Source: Candidatus Hydrogenedentota bacterium (GTDB lineage: Bacteria > Hydrogenedentota > Hydrogenedentia > Hydrogenedentales > JAGMZX01). From it: DNA of 64,000 nt. The stretch lies in contig JAKQEQ010000130.1 in assembly GCA_029556545.1 (NCBI GenBank), positions 6,411 to 70,410 on the forward strand. The letters are read 5' to 3'. A program made the position numbers and the translations under genes. Of the stretch, positions 1 through 9,052 are shown one piece after another (within the stretch, counting starts at the first letter, position 1; each line of letters opens with the position of its first letter). The notes beneath the pieces were generated by a model that made no database searches, had not been told where the DNA came from, and saw only the letters and a program-made list of their open reading frames with translations.

Positions 1-2080
1 TGAACATCTTGAACGGGACGCCGATGATATGGGCGTATTCCGGCGGAAACTTCTGGGTGGCGGCCTTAGCCTTGGGGCCCACCGGCTCTCCGTGCTTGTT
101 GTAGCCTTGCAGATAGTAGTTCTTGCGCCGCAGCGCGCGGCCCGCCACCTGCTCGCACAGCAACTGCGACCCGAATGCCCGTAGTCCCATAATGTGCGTG
201 ACCGTGTTGGCGTCCCAACCCTCCGTCAACATGGACACCGACACCACGCAACGAATGTGTGCGCCCAGGCATCCGGGTTTGCCGACGGTATTCACCACCT
301 CGCGAAGGATTTCCGCCTCCGTGATATTCTCCGCGGCGCCTTGGCCGTGCATGCGCGCGTACTCGCGCTTGAACACATCGATCTCAGGCGCGAAAACCTT
401 CTTGAATTCGGCGTCGACCTGGTCGGAGTTTTCGATCGCGTCACTGTCGATGAGTAACGTGGGCGGTTTTTCCAGGGCGCGATATGAAGTCTTGTCGTAG
501 TTCGAAAACAGATCGAAATGGCCCGCGACACAGCGGGTTTCGTCGTCCGGTGTGACGGTTTCGTAGCCGGCAACGTACTTGTAAACCTCCTTGGATACGG
601 AGGTGTTGTTGCAGACGACGATGAAGACAGGCGGGCTGTCAAACAGCTCGCGAACTCGGTCAAAATCGCGTTTGTAGTGGTCATAGAACTTGTCCATCGC
701 CAGCTTGACGAGCGACGGCAGCTTCGGCGGCTGTTCGCCGGTTTTTGTCTTCCCCTCCTTCTTTGCATCGGCCTTCGCACGCTTCTGGCCCTTTTTCGGG
801 AGGTCATCCTTGACGTGCTCGTATAGGTTTCTGAGCACCGGCATCGTCAGTTCATGCGTCGTATCGCTTTCGGGCAAGAACGGAATCTTGACAAGCCCGG
901 ATTCAATGGCCTCGATGAGTCCGAAATCGGAAACGACCCAGGGAAACAGCCTGTATGCCTCGTAGCCTGATCCGTGCAAGTAATAGGGCGTGGCGCTGAG
1001 ATCGTAGACATTGTCCACCTTGAACCGCTGTGTGGTGGCAACTATGCCGTTGAACCAGACGGCGGCGCGTTTGTTCTCGACTTCCGTGTTTTCCCCTTCA
1101 ATGGCGCGGCCCTTCTCGCGAGGCAAGTAGCAGTGATGCGCCTCGTCGTTCAAGATCAGCAACCGCGCGCTATGTCGGAACTTCCCGAGGACGCGGCGCA
1201 ATACCTGACTGAAATCCTCGACGGCCTCTTGCTTGCGCCCTTCCGCATTGCGTTTTCCGTCGAACGGGCTGCGTTTGTTTCCTTGCAGGGTTCGTGGTTC
1301 GAATGCGTGGTAGTTTGTAATGACGATGCGCGCGTTCAGGTTGCCAAGACGCTCTTTCCATCCCTGCGGAATAAGGAATCTCGCGTGGTAGTAGTCCTGC
1401 TGCCCGGACTTGTGTTCAAGGTCCACATACAAGACCGCAAGCCGATTCTTGATGGTGATCCCGGGGGTAATAATGAGGAAGTAGTCTGCATAACGGGTGT
1501 CGTTGCGGTATTCCTGGCGGTTGAAGTAATGATAGAGTATTTGCATGGCCATTACGACCGTCTTTCCCGTACCGGTGGCCATTTTGAACGCGGTGCGCGG
1601 GAGATTGAGTAAGCGCGTCTCCTCACTGACGGATCGAGCCTCGGACACCTTGTTCAGGATATGTTGCCCGATATTGGAGAGGGGGGCAATCTCGTTCAGC
1701 CAGATGGTCGTCTCGATGGCTTCCCGTTGCGCAAAGAAGAGTCGCTGTTCCGCGTAGCGGTCAGGATTCTGGAACCAGAAATCGAGGAGCTGTTTGGTCA
1801 CGCGGGTGGGCGGGGGCGCCGTGTACGCCGACGCGCGCCACGCCCCCACCTCTTTCCGCAGCAGGTTTACCAGGTGGTTCTCGTGCTCATCGCGCAGTTC
1901 GTTGACTTCAAACAGGCTGCGCTGAGGACCTTGGCGGAGAGGGACGCTCTGAATCTCTGGTGTGAAAATCCGGCGACCTTTCACCACCTTCGAATAGTCC
2001 AGCGCCCCTTCAATGTCCGTCGCATAGTGATGCAGCGGTTCGTCGTAAGGACTATTCAAGATCGGGTTGTCTGACTTCAT
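1..2080 (-). CDS. Type III restriction-like DEAD/DEAH helicase (partial, runs off left edge)
   Basis: An uninterrupted minus-strand frame of 693 codons starts at ATG 2080 and is still open at base 1, so the C-terminus is missing. It holds a complete superfamily 2 helicase motor: Walker A ATGTGKT (residues 168-174), DEAH box (312-315), SAT motif (362-364) and motif VI QVAGR (644-648). The N-terminal opening [11 protein letters not shown] and the region up to the Walker motif resemble restriction R-like proteins annotated as the BPTD_3080 family. I infer ATP-dependent DNA translocation; any nuclease domain would lie beyond the window. GGAG lies about 12 bases upstream of the start. No methyltransferase gene is visible on this side. 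Family assignment to a type III Res-like helicase is firm; the BPTD_3080 name is from memory. Confidence 0.85.
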   Translation of the reverse strand, partial: MKSDNPILNSPYDEPLHHYATDIEGALDYSKVVKGRRIFTPEIQSVPLRQGPQRSLFEVNELRDEHENHLVNLLRKEVGAWRASAYTAPPPTRVTKQLLDFWFQNPDRYAEQRLFFAQREAIETTIWLNEIAPLSNIGQHILNKVSEARSVSEETRLLNLPRTAFKMATGTGKTVVMAMQILYHYFNRQEYRNDTRYADYFLIITPGITIKNRLAVLYVDLEHKSGQQDYYHARFLIPQGWKERLGNLNARIVITNYHAFEPRTLQGNKRSPFDGKRNAEGRKQEAVEDFSQVLRRVLGKFRHSARLLILNDEAHHCYLPREKGRAIEGENTEVENKRAAVWFNGIVATTQRFKVDNVYDLSATPYYLHGSGYEAYRLFPWVVSDFGLIEAIESGLVKIPFLPESDTTHELTMPVLRNLYEHVKDDLPKKGQKRAKADAKKEGKTKTGEQPPKLPSLVKLAMDKFYDHYKRDFDRVRELFDSPPVFIVVCNNTSVSKEVYKYVAGYETVTPDDETRCVAGHFDLFSNYDKTSYRALEKPPTLLIDSDAIENSDQVDAEFKKVFAPEIDVFKREYARMHGQGAAENITEAEILREVVNTVGKPGCLGAHIRCVVSVSMLTEGWDANTVTHIMGLRAFGSQLLCEQVAGRALRRKNYYLQGYNKHGEPVGPKAKAATQKFPPEYAHIIGVPFKMF

Positions 2081-2126
2081 CCCCTCTGCTATCTCCACAT
2101 GTCGCCGCCCCAGTGGCGTTCCCTTC

Positions 2127-2132
2127 ATTATA
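2127..2132 (-). promoter_or_regulatory. Candidate -10 box for the restriction helicase
   Basis: A perfect TATAAT lies on the minus strand about 47 bases upstream of the helicase ATG at 2080. No good -35 hexamer sits 16-18 bases further upstream, so this rests on the -10 match alone. Confidence 0.3.
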
Positions 2133-2328
2133 TAGGAGAAAACAACTGCTAATCACCCGGAGCAGTCCACTTCATCCGGACGCCAGTGTACCGGCGTTGA
2201 ACGCCCGTGTCCACTTTGCTTTGCCTTGCATCCTCGTTGCTCTCGGGCACGTCTTTTCTTGTCTGAAGAGTCCCTGCTATCCTGTGCGGGTTCTTCACCG
2301 CATGCAAGCGGGAACGTTTGGGAGGGTT

Positions 2329-3687
2329 ATGGCCACACCGCCGCATGACGAACAGCCGACCTTGTCCGAGGGCGACGTGAATGTGTCGCCGCGGCGGGCG
2401 GCGTGGATCGCGGGGCACGTGGACGGGGCGACGCGGCGTATTCTCGACGAGGACGAGGCGGTGTTTTTGCATCAGGCATTGTCGACGCCGTGTCTCAACG
2501 TGATCGATCGTTGCGAGGGGCCGTATCTGTTCGACCGGCAGGGCCGGCGCATCCTGGATTTCCACGGGAACAACGTGCACCAGGTCGGTTTCGGCCACCC
2601 GAAGGTCGTGAACGCCATCATCGAACAATTGCGGAGGCTGCCGTTCTGCACGCGCCGCTATACGAATACGACGGCGGTCGCCCTGGCGCGCAGGCTGGGC
2701 GAGCTTGCGCCCGGCGACCTGAACAAGGTGTTGTTCGCGCCGGGCGGCGCGGAGGCCGTCGGCATGGCGATCAAACTCGCGCGCCACGCCACGGGCCGGT
2801 TCAAAACCGTCTCGATGTGGGACTCGTTCCACGGCGCGTCGCTGGACGCGATATCGGTCGGCGGCGAGGCGATTTTCCGCAAGGGCGCGGGGCCGCTCTT
2901 GCCCGGCGCGGAGCACGCGCCGCCGCCGGACCCGAGGCATTGTCCGTTCGGCTGCGGCGCGCGGTGCAATCTCAGGTGCGCGGACTACATCGAGTACATC
3001 CTCGAAAAAGAGGGCGACGTGGGGGCCGTGATCGCGGAGACGGTGCGCAGCACGCCGTACATCCCGCCGCCGGAGTATTGGCGGCGCGTGCGCGACGCCT
3101 GCGACCGGCACGGCGCGCTGCTCATCCTCGACGAAATCCCGACTTGCCTCGGGCGGACGGGGCGCGTCTTCGCGTTCGAGCACTACGACATCGTCCCGGA
3201 CATGGTGGTCCTTGGCAAGGGCCTCGGCGGCGGGGTCTTTCCGCTGGCGGCGCTCATTGCGCGGGAAGGACTGGACGTGGCGCGCGATCGCGCGATCGGC
3301 CACTATACCCACGAGAAGAGCCCGGTGGCGTGCGCCGCCGCGCTGGCGACGATCGAGGTGTTGATCGAGGACGGCGTGATCGAGAACGCGAACCGCATGG
3401 GCGCCTACGCGCTCGAACGCCTCCGCGAAATGGGCGCGCGGCATCCGATAATCGGCGACGTGCGCGGGCTCGGGCTGCTGATCGGCGTGGAACTGCTGCG
3501 GCCCGACGGCGCGCGCGCGATTGACGAAGCGGAACAGGTCATGTACGGGGCGTTGTCGCGGGGGCTCAATTTCAAGGTCACGATGGGCAACATCCTGACG
3601 CTGACGCCGCCACTCATCATTACCCGCGAGCAGATGGACGAGGCGTTCCGCATACTCGATGCGTCGATCGCGGCGGTCGGCTCGTAG
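2329..3687 (+). CDS. Class III PLP-dependent aminotransferase-fold protein
   Basis: A 452-residue protein of the class III aminotransferase family (fold type I PLP enzymes). The PLP lysine lies in GKGLGGG and the cofactor-binding Asp in LILDEIPTCLGRTG. I chose ATG 2329 because GGGAGG precedes it; an in-frame extension to 2113 lacks family similarity. The N-terminal block (LSTPCLNVIDRCEG, FHGNNVHQVGFGHP) resembles a subgroup that, as I recall, includes PbfA, (R)-1-hydroxy-2-aminoethylphosphonate ammonia-lyase. No other phosphonate gene is nearby, so the substrate remains open. An unusual Cys cluster C-x3-C-x3-C-x3-C occupies residues 205-217. Soluble and probably cytoplasmic; it appears to be transcribed alone, facing the convergent efflux operon. 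Confidence 0.85.
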   Translation: MATPPHDEQPTLSEGDVNVSPRRAAWIAGHVDGATRRILDEDEAVFLHQALSTPCLNVIDRCEGPYLFDRQGRRILDFHGNNVHQVGFGHPKVVNAIIEQLRRLPFCTRRYTNTTAVALARRLGELAPGDLNKVLFAPGGAEAVGMAIKLARHATGRFKTVSMWDSFHGASLDAISVGGEAIFRKGAGPLLPGAEHAPPPDPRHCPFGCGARCNLRCADYIEYILEKEGDVGAVIAETVRSTPYIPPPEYWRRVRDACDRHGALLILDEIPTCLGRTGRVFAFEHYDIVPDMVVLGKGLGGGVFPLAALIAREGLDVARDRAIGHYTHEKSPVACAAALATIEVLIEDGVIENANRMGAYALERLREMGARHPIIGDVRGLGLLIGVELLRPDGARAIDEAEQVMYGALSRGLNFKVTMGNILTLTPPLIITREQMDEAFRILDASIAAVGS

Positions 3688-3766
3688 TTCTGGTTCCCGG
3701 GGTTACATGCGATGGTCTGATCCGTCGTCGGGGGCGAGATAAGGGCGCACGAAAGGGGTTCGTGGG

Positions 3767-4945
3767 TCAGGGCAGGTCGGGATGGGGGCGCTCGGGGAAT
3801 GGTTGCGTGCGCTGGACGCATACCCACGAGAGCAGGAAGTAAAACCCGCACAACGCCCAAAGGACGAACCACTCGAAACGCACTTCGTGCAGCGTCGCGC
3901 CCATCTGGTTCAGGCGCAGAAAGCCCGCCACGCCGGAGGTGCTGGGCAAGAGCAGGGCGGCGTGTCGCAGCCACGTCGGGACGGCCTCCATGGGCCAGGC
4001 GAATCCGGCGAGGAAGACCGCGGGGACGGAGGTGTAGATGAGGGCGGGGATCGAGTGCTCCCGGTATTGGAACAAGGTGCTGAGGGCGAAGCCGAGATAC
4101 ACAATCGAGAGGACATAGGGTACGAGAAAGACCATGACGGCGGTCGTGTGGCCCGCGCGGGGGAGATCGTAGAGCGGGAAGATGAAGAACAGATAGAAAA
4201 GGGGATAGAGGATGTAGATTGAGAAGTAGGCGAAGCCGCGCCCGAGAAGGAGCGGGACGTAGCTGTCCTTGCCGCCTTGCGGCGGTACGGGCGCGTTGCG
4301 GAACGCTTCGTTGCGCGTGCCGCCGAGCATGCCGATCCCGATGAGGAGGGTCTGCTGCAGGATGAGCATGAGCACGCCGGGAACGACGTAGGTGGCGTAG
4401 CCGCTGGCCGGGTTGAAGAGCGGGCGACTGTCGAGCGGCAGCGGGTCGCGGGCCGCGCGCGCGTGGCGCTCGCCGAAGCCCGCCGCGGTGAATCGTTTGA
4501 TCTCGATGCCCGCCGAGAGTGTCGCCGCAGCCTTGTAGCAACCGGTGTGGACCTGGCGATAGATGAGGAAGTAGCAGGCGTCCGCGTAGAGGGCGACGGT
4601 GGCCTGTTCGCCGCGCAGCACCGACCGCTCGAACCCCTCGGGAATCACGAAGAACCCCGCGGCTTCTCCGTTCACCACGCGCCGCCGGGCCTCGGCCACG
4701 TTCCGCGTGGAAGCCGCAAGCCGTACCTCCTCCGTCGCATCGACCCATTGCAGCAGCTTGCGGCTGAGGGTCGAGGCGTCCTGGTCCACCGGAACCACGG
4801 GAAGCTCCTTGACGACCTCCGGCGAGTAGGGCAAAGGATAGTAGGCGGTGTAAATGATGAGTCCGGCGAGAAAGATAAAGAGCACGCCCCTGTCCGAGAG
4901 GATGGCGCGGTACTCGTCGATACAGGCGCGCGCGAGGGTTCTCAT
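3767..4945 (-). CDS. ABC-2 type transporter permease (second of pair)
   Basis: A 392-residue inner-membrane protein with the ABC-2 permease layout: one N-terminal membrane segment (about residues 16-35), a large periplasmic region, then about five hydrophobic segments from residue 190 onward. Its start overlaps the stop of the upstream permease by 4 bp (ATGA), which fixes the ATG at 4945 and implies translational coupling. Length and layout match the half-transporters found with HlyD and TolC partners in drug or metabolite export systems such as YhiI/RbbA/YhhJ. It is the last gene of the operon. No ATP-binding subunit is encoded in the cluster. The substrate cannot be inferred. Confidence 0.88.
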   Translation of the reverse strand: MRTLARACIDEYRAILSDRGVLFIFLAGLIIYTAYYPLPYSPEVVKELPVVPVDQDASTLSRKLLQWVDATEEVRLAASTRNVAEARRRVVNGEAAGFFVIPEGFERSVLRGEQATVALYADACYFLIYRQVHTGCYKAAATLSAGIEIKRFTAAGFGERHARAARDPLPLDSRPLFNPASGYATYVVPGVLMLILQQTLLIGIGMLGGTRNEAFRNAPVPPQGGKDSYVPLLLGRGFAYFSIYILYPLFYLFFIFPLYDLPRAGHTTAVMVFLVPYVLSIVYLGFALSTLFQYREHSIPALIYTSVPAVFLAGFAWPMEAVPTWLRHAALLLPSTSGVAGFLRLNQMGATLHEVRFEWFVLWALCGFYFLLSWVCVQRTQPFPERPHPDLP

Positions 4946-6141
4946 AGGCGCCCCCAGTAGCGGTCGTCGCGCATGAGCCGCCCCATGCGGGGCAGGAAGA
5001 GTATGGGCGGCGCGAGCACGAACGCGGCCAGCGCCGCGAGATACGGGGCGGATGCTTGCCACGGCGCGCCGCGGAGCGCCTGCTGCAATACGATGTGCAG
5101 GTAGTGTGCCAGCGGCAAAGCCCAGCCGACCGCCTTGGCGAATAGCGGCATACCGATCGTCGGATAGGTGATGCCCGCAAAGGCGAAGGCCGGACCCGCA
5201 TAGAAGCCTGCAAGGCTGTTCGCCAGCCGCAGGTTTGCGGACAGCGCCACGAACGCAACGCCTATCACTTGATAAGCGAGCACGAACAGGACGCTCGCCA
5301 GGAACAATACGCGGACGCTGCCGTGGAGCGGCACGTTCATGAATCGCACGAGCAGTGCGAACATGAAGTTCGTGAGAATGAGATAGGCGACGGTGTAGGG
5401 GATGCACTTGCCGAGGAGGGCGAGCCACGGGCGATTGCCGGAATCCGCGAGCCAGACGCCGGCCGTGCCGTGCTTGAGTTCGCCGCCCACCGCGCGCACC
5501 GTCATCATGATGACAAACGCCTGCACCAGCGTCGGCAGCAGCGACGGCAGCAGGAAGAACCGGTAATTCAAGTTCGGATTGAACATGGGATGGGCGTCGA
5601 CCTGGATGGGCTCGTAGCGCTCCCAGGCGAGGGCCGGGTCTTCGCCGCGCATCATGCGCGCGCGCAGGTCGAGGCCGGCGGAAAGCGTGCCGACCGTCTC
5701 CCGCAGGGCGCGGTTCAATATGCCGCTGGTCAGCAGCCATTGATTGTTGAAATACGCGACCACCGGCGGCGCGTCGCCCCGCTTCGCATCCCGTTCGAGG
5801 CGCGGCGGGATATAGAGTACCGCGTAGGCTTCGCCCCGGCGCACGTACCCGGCGGCCTCCTCCATGTCCCGCGCGGTCGCCGTCACCGCCATCGAGGCCG
5901 AGGCGTCCGCCATCCGCGTCAGTTGCCGCGAAAGGGTCGAGCCGTCGCGGTCGCAGACGACAATCGGCAGGTCTCGCGGCGTCTCGACGTAGAAGATCGC
6001 GCACAGAATGGCGAACGAGACCAAGGGCAGCACGACAATGAAGAGAGTGCAGAACGGGCTGTGCGACATGAAGTGCAGTTCGCGTCGCGTCACCCGGTAC
6101 AGGCAGCGGAGACGCCCCTCGTTCGCGCCGCGGGCGGCCAT
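4942..6141 (-). CDS. ABC-2 type transporter permease (first of pair)
   Basis: A 399-residue paralogue of the permease that follows it, with the same topology: an N-terminal membrane anchor (about residues 29-50), a periplasmic domain of about 170 residues containing VVCDRDGSTLSRQL, and a C-terminal bundle of hydrophobic segments. The neighbouring permease has the matching string VPVDQDASTLSRKL, which supports origin by duplication. Its ATG abuts the stop of the HlyD gene directly and its stop overlaps the next start. The two half-transporters probably form a heterodimer docking onto the HlyD adaptor and TolC channel encoded upstream. The ATPase is missing from the operon. Confidence 0.88.
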   Translation of the reverse strand: MAARGANEGRLRCLYRVTRRELHFMSHSPFCTLFIVVLPLVSFAILCAIFYVETPRDLPIVVCDRDGSTLSRQLTRMADASASMAVTATARDMEEAAGYVRRGEAYAVLYIPPRLERDAKRGDAPPVVAYFNNQWLLTSGILNRALRETVGTLSAGLDLRARMMRGEDPALAWERYEPIQVDAHPMFNPNLNYRFFLLPSLLPTLVQAFVIMMTVRAVGGELKHGTAGVWLADSGNRPWLALLGKCIPYTVAYLILTNFMFALLVRFMNVPLHGSVRVLFLASVLFVLAYQVIGVAFVALSANLRLANSLAGFYAGPAFAFAGITYPTIGMPLFAKAVGWALPLAHYLHIVLQQALRGAPWQASAPYLAALAAFVLAPPILFLPRMGRLMRDDRYWGRL

Positions 6142-7206
6142 TTACGGGCGCTCGCCGGGCAGGTATTCTTGGAGCCACGCGGGCATGCGCTGCCGCAGTT
6201 TGGTGAACGGGTCCGGCGCGGCGGCGAATTGCCACGGGACCACGACGCTCATCCCCGGGCGCAGCCCTTCGACGGCGTCGGCGGGTTTCGCACGCACTTC
6301 GAAGGTGCGCAGATCGAAGCCCCCTTGCGCGCTGGTCGATCGCCAAGTCGCGAAATCGCCCATGGCCGCGATGTAGACCACTTCCAGATCGACCGCCTGG
6401 AAACCGAGCGCGGGGACCTGGCCCGCAAGCCGATCACCCATTTGCAGTCCCGCGAGATGGTCCTCGCGCAAGTGGAACGTGACCCATAGGTCGCTGAGGT
6501 CGACCACGGTGACAATGGGCATGCCCGCCGACGCGAGTTCGCCGACCTTGACCACGTGTTCGAGTACCTCGCCCGCGACCGGCGCGCGCACCCGCGCCTC
6601 GTCGAGCAGCGATTCGACCTCGGCCACGGCGCCGCCCGCCTGCGCGACCATCGCGGCCGCCGCGGCCTTGTCTTCCTCCCGCGCGCCGTTCACGGCCATG
6701 TCATACTGCGCCCGGGCGGCCTGCGCCAGTTTCTGCGTCATCGCGAATTGCGCCGCGACCTCGTCGCGCCGCTGCTCCGGCACAATGCCGTCAGCAAAGA
6801 GGCGATCGACCCGCTCGTGGCTCTTACGCGCGAGTTCGAGGCCGGCCTCGACCTGGAGCCACTTGTTGTACACCATGCGGATCTCTTCTTCACGGGCGCC
6901 GCGATCCGCCTTTTCCTGTTGCGCCGTCGCCGCGGCGCGCGCCCCCGCCGCCTGCTGGCGCTTCGCCTCGAGTTGCGGGCTGTCCAACACGGCGACCAGG
7001 TCCCCCTTCGCAACACGTTGCCCCTCCCGGACGCGCAATTCCTCGACACGCCCCGGAATCTTCGCCGATACGTTGACCTTGGTCGCCTCGACCTCGCCCT
7101 GGAGATACGTGGGCGGCGGCGTCATGAAGAGCCACGCGGAGGTGGACAGGCCGAGCAGCACGAGGGTGAGCAATGTGATCGCCAACAGTCTGGGGTGTCG
7201 TATCAT
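6142..7206 (-). CDS. HlyD-family periplasmic adaptor
   Basis: A 354-residue membrane fusion protein. An N-terminal membrane anchor (residues 8-28) is followed by a biotinyl-lipoyl half-motif (VNVSAKIPGRVEELRVREGQ), a long Ala/Glu/Arg-rich alpha-helical hairpin (about 85-200), the second lipoyl half (ARVRAPVAGEVLEH) and a beta-barrel domain. This is the part that bridges inner-membrane permeases to an outer-membrane channel. The ATG at 7206 overlaps the TolC-like stop by 4 bp and the TAA is immediately followed by the permease ATG, so these are translated as one unit. Confidence 0.92.
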   Translation of the reverse strand: MIRHPRLLAITLLTLVLLGLSTSAWLFMTPPPTYLQGEVEATKVNVSAKIPGRVEELRVREGQRVAKGDLVAVLDSPQLEAKRQQAAGARAAATAQQEKADRGAREEEIRMVYNKWLQVEAGLELARKSHERVDRLFADGIVPEQRRDEVAAQFAMTQKLAQAARAQYDMAVNGAREEDKAAAAAMVAQAGGAVAEVESLLDEARVRAPVAGEVLEHVVKVGELASAGMPIVTVVDLSDLWVTFHLREDHLAGLQMGDRLAGQVPALGFQAVDLEVVYIAAMGDFATWRSTSAQGGFDLRTFEVRAKPADAVEGLRPGMSVVVPWQFAAAPDPFTKLRQRMPAWLQEYLPGERP

Positions 7207-8630
7207 GGCGCCATCGACTCCCTGGGGATGGCCAACCCTATGTCGGGCTGAATATTGACGGGACCGTCGGGATCGGCGTCGATTTCCGCGTCCTCGACGG
7301 GGATCGCGCGTTCGAGGTATTCCCGCCAGGCGTGGGAGCGCCCCGAGGCTTCGAGCAGGCGAAACAGGGCGACGTCGAAATCGTGCGCTGCCTTGCTGCG
7401 GCCGAGCCGCGCCCGCGAATGACTCAGGGTGGCGTCTATGACTTCGAGGGACGTGGCCTGTCCTTCCTCGAACGCGCGGGTCCGCACGCGCAGATTCTCT
7501 CGCGTGAGGGCCAACGTGGCCTCGAACGCGTCGAATAGCCCGAGCGCCGTCGTCATTTCCTCGTGCCGCTTGACGACGAGCGTCTTCAGGTCGCGATCGT
7601 ACTGCTTGCGGAGATGCGTTACCCGCTGCGCCGTCGCGCGCGCCGCCGCCACTTCGTGGCGGCCCCGGAAGCCGTCGAATAGGGTGTATTTCAAGCCCAC
7701 ACCGACGGCCCAGTCGGGGTCCAGCATGGTGAGATCGTTCGGAACAAGCTCCTTCATGCCGAAGGCGTACACGGTCGGGCGGTTTTCGCCCTGCTCCGCG
7801 CGCACGCCCTGTTTCGCGAGGTCTTCATTGGCCGCCAGACGGCGCATCACCGGGTGCTGATCGTTCACGAAGGCCACAAAGGCCTCGCGCGACTCGAAGT
7901 CGCGCACGAGGAACAACGACGTCGCCGGAAGAACAGGGCCGTCCGATACGATCGTATTCAGCAAGGCATCGTGAGCAATGGTCACGCTCGCTTCGGCGTC
8001 GCGCAACTCGACCCGCGCGCTCGAAAGCGCGACTTCGGCGTTCAGCACTTCGATGCGGGCGATGACGCCCTCTTCCAGGAGGCGTCGCGCGCGCGCGACG
8101 TGCCGTTCCATGACCTGCACCTTGAGCGCCTGCACCTCCCGCGCCTGCCGCGCGAGACTGAGGCCGAAATAGCGTTCCGCAAGTTCGGACAGCAGCGCCT
8201 GGTCCGTCGCGGCCAAAAGCGCCCGCGCCTCGTCTTGACGCGCCCGCGCCGCCTGGTTCGCGGCGTCTACCCGGCCCCCCGTGTACAGCGGGATAGTCAC
8301 TTCCACCTGTCCGTTCCAGAAGCGGTCGCTCTGTACCTCCAACGAGAACGGGATTGGGTCGACGCCGACCTTCACCGGGTCGTCCAGTACATACCGGCGC
8401 AATTCCATTTCGACGCGAGGATAGCGCAGCCCCCGCGCGGCCTCCCGTTCGGCGTCGCGCCGGCGAATCTCCTGGTCGGCGGCTTTGATCGCCTCATGCC
8501 GCCCCTGGGCCCGCGCGACGGCCTCCTCAAACGTCACCGGATCGGCCGCCGAGGCAGACGCTATCGCAATCGCGGTGAGAAACCCCGCCGCAGCTGTCGT
8601 AAGTGTTTTATCGCCGTATCGCGGCGCCAT
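7203..8630 (-). CDS. TolC-like outer-membrane efflux protein
   Basis: A 475-residue outer-membrane factor, close to the usual TolC family length. A signal peptide is evident at the N-terminus (hydrophobic core AAAGFLTAIAIASASA). The mature part shows the two repeats of long coiled helices typical of the family, for example FEEAVARAQGRHEAI near the start and HSRARLGRSKAAHDFDVALF near the end, plus the VTIPLYTGGRV strand. I start at ATG 8630, preceded by AGAAGG; an upstream in-frame extension looks untranslated. It is the first gene of the four-gene export operon and may also serve the RND pump at 59992, which has no channel gene of its own here. Confidence 0.9.
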   Translation of the reverse strand: MAPRYGDKTLTTAAAGFLTAIAIASASAADPVTFEEAVARAQGRHEAIKAADQEIRRRDAEREAARGLRYPRVEMELRRYVLDDPVKVGVDPIPFSLEVQSDRFWNGQVEVTIPLYTGGRVDAANQAARARQDEARALLAATDQALLSELAERYFGLSLARQAREVQALKVQVMERHVARARRLLEEGVIARIEVLNAEVALSSARVELRDAEASVTIAHDALLNTIVSDGPVLPATSLFLVRDFESREAFVAFVNDQHPVMRRLAANEDLAKQGVRAEQGENRPTVYAFGMKELVPNDLTMLDPDWAVGVGLKYTLFDGFRGRHEVAAARATAQRVTHLRKQYDRDLKTLVVKRHEEMTTALGLFDAFEATLALTRENLRVRTRAFEEGQATSLEVIDATLSHSRARLGRSKAAHDFDVALFRLLEASGRSHAWREYLERAIPVEDAEIDADPDGPVNIQPDIGLAIPRESMAP

Positions 8631-8683
8631 TACGTTTACCTTCTTGCCCGACTGCCCGGCGGCGCTTGGCAGACGATCGCGGC

Positions 8684-8713
8684 AGTGTAAAAACCGCAAA
8701 CATACCAAGTCAA
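8684..8713 (-). promoter_or_regulatory. Sigma-70-like promoter of the export operon
   Basis: On the minus strand TTGACT (8713-8708) and TACACT (8689-8684) are separated by 18 bases and point toward the TolC-like gene, whose ATG is about 55 bases downstream of the -10 box. Confidence 0.5.
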
Positions 8714-8880
8714 ATCCGCACACAAGAATGGATTTTCAGGATTTTCAATAAACTCGTGACTATTTGACGCTCGAAGCACAGGGCTGGTTTCGCGCCCCGC
8801 TCTCGGGATACCGCATAGCGCTGGTCGGTCCAACCGGCGGCGGGCTGTCGCGGAGGGGGGAACGAGATGCCTTGTCGCAG

Positions 8881-8894
8881 GGCAATCCTGTTGC
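8881..8894 (+). promoter_or_regulatory. Candidate sigma-54 (-24/-12) promoter
   Basis: GGCAATCCTGTTGC has GG and GC exactly 10 bases apart and the TTGC of the -12 element. It points at the histidine kinase gene 160 bases downstream. Because that operon encodes an NtrC-family sigma-54 activator, autoregulation is plausible, but a single short match can occur by chance. Confidence 0.35.
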
Positions 8895-9052
8895 GGCGTG
8901 AAGGCCCACTGCGATGGATCCGGCCGGGGCATGCGTGGCGGGGGGTGGAAGGGTGCATTGGTATGGGAAGAAGCCTATACTGGTAATATGCACTGCATGG
9001 ACGGTGACGGTTTCCGGATATTGTGAACGGATGCTTCCAGGGGACATAGCCT

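Larger units (their letters stand above)
8631..9052. other. Divergent intergenic region between efflux operon and two-component operon
   Basis: This 422-base gap has no convincing gene. It must hold promoters for the leftward TolC-HlyD-permease operon and the rightward kinase-regulator operon. Besides the two sites listed separately, a sigma-70-like pair GTGCAT (8953-8958), 17 bases, TATACT (8976-8981) points toward the kinase, but its -35 box is poor. AGGGGA precedes the kinase ATG. Confidence 0.6.

Noticed and set aside
4945-6346. N-terminal extension of the second permease making an 859-residue protein
   Set aside because: The extension is an out-of-frame reading of the first permease; the 4-bp ATGA overlap gives the real start.
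3767-9052. Search for a hidden ABC ATPase gene near the permeases
   Set aside because: No Walker A plus LSGGQ-type signature was found on either strand of the operon or its flanks.
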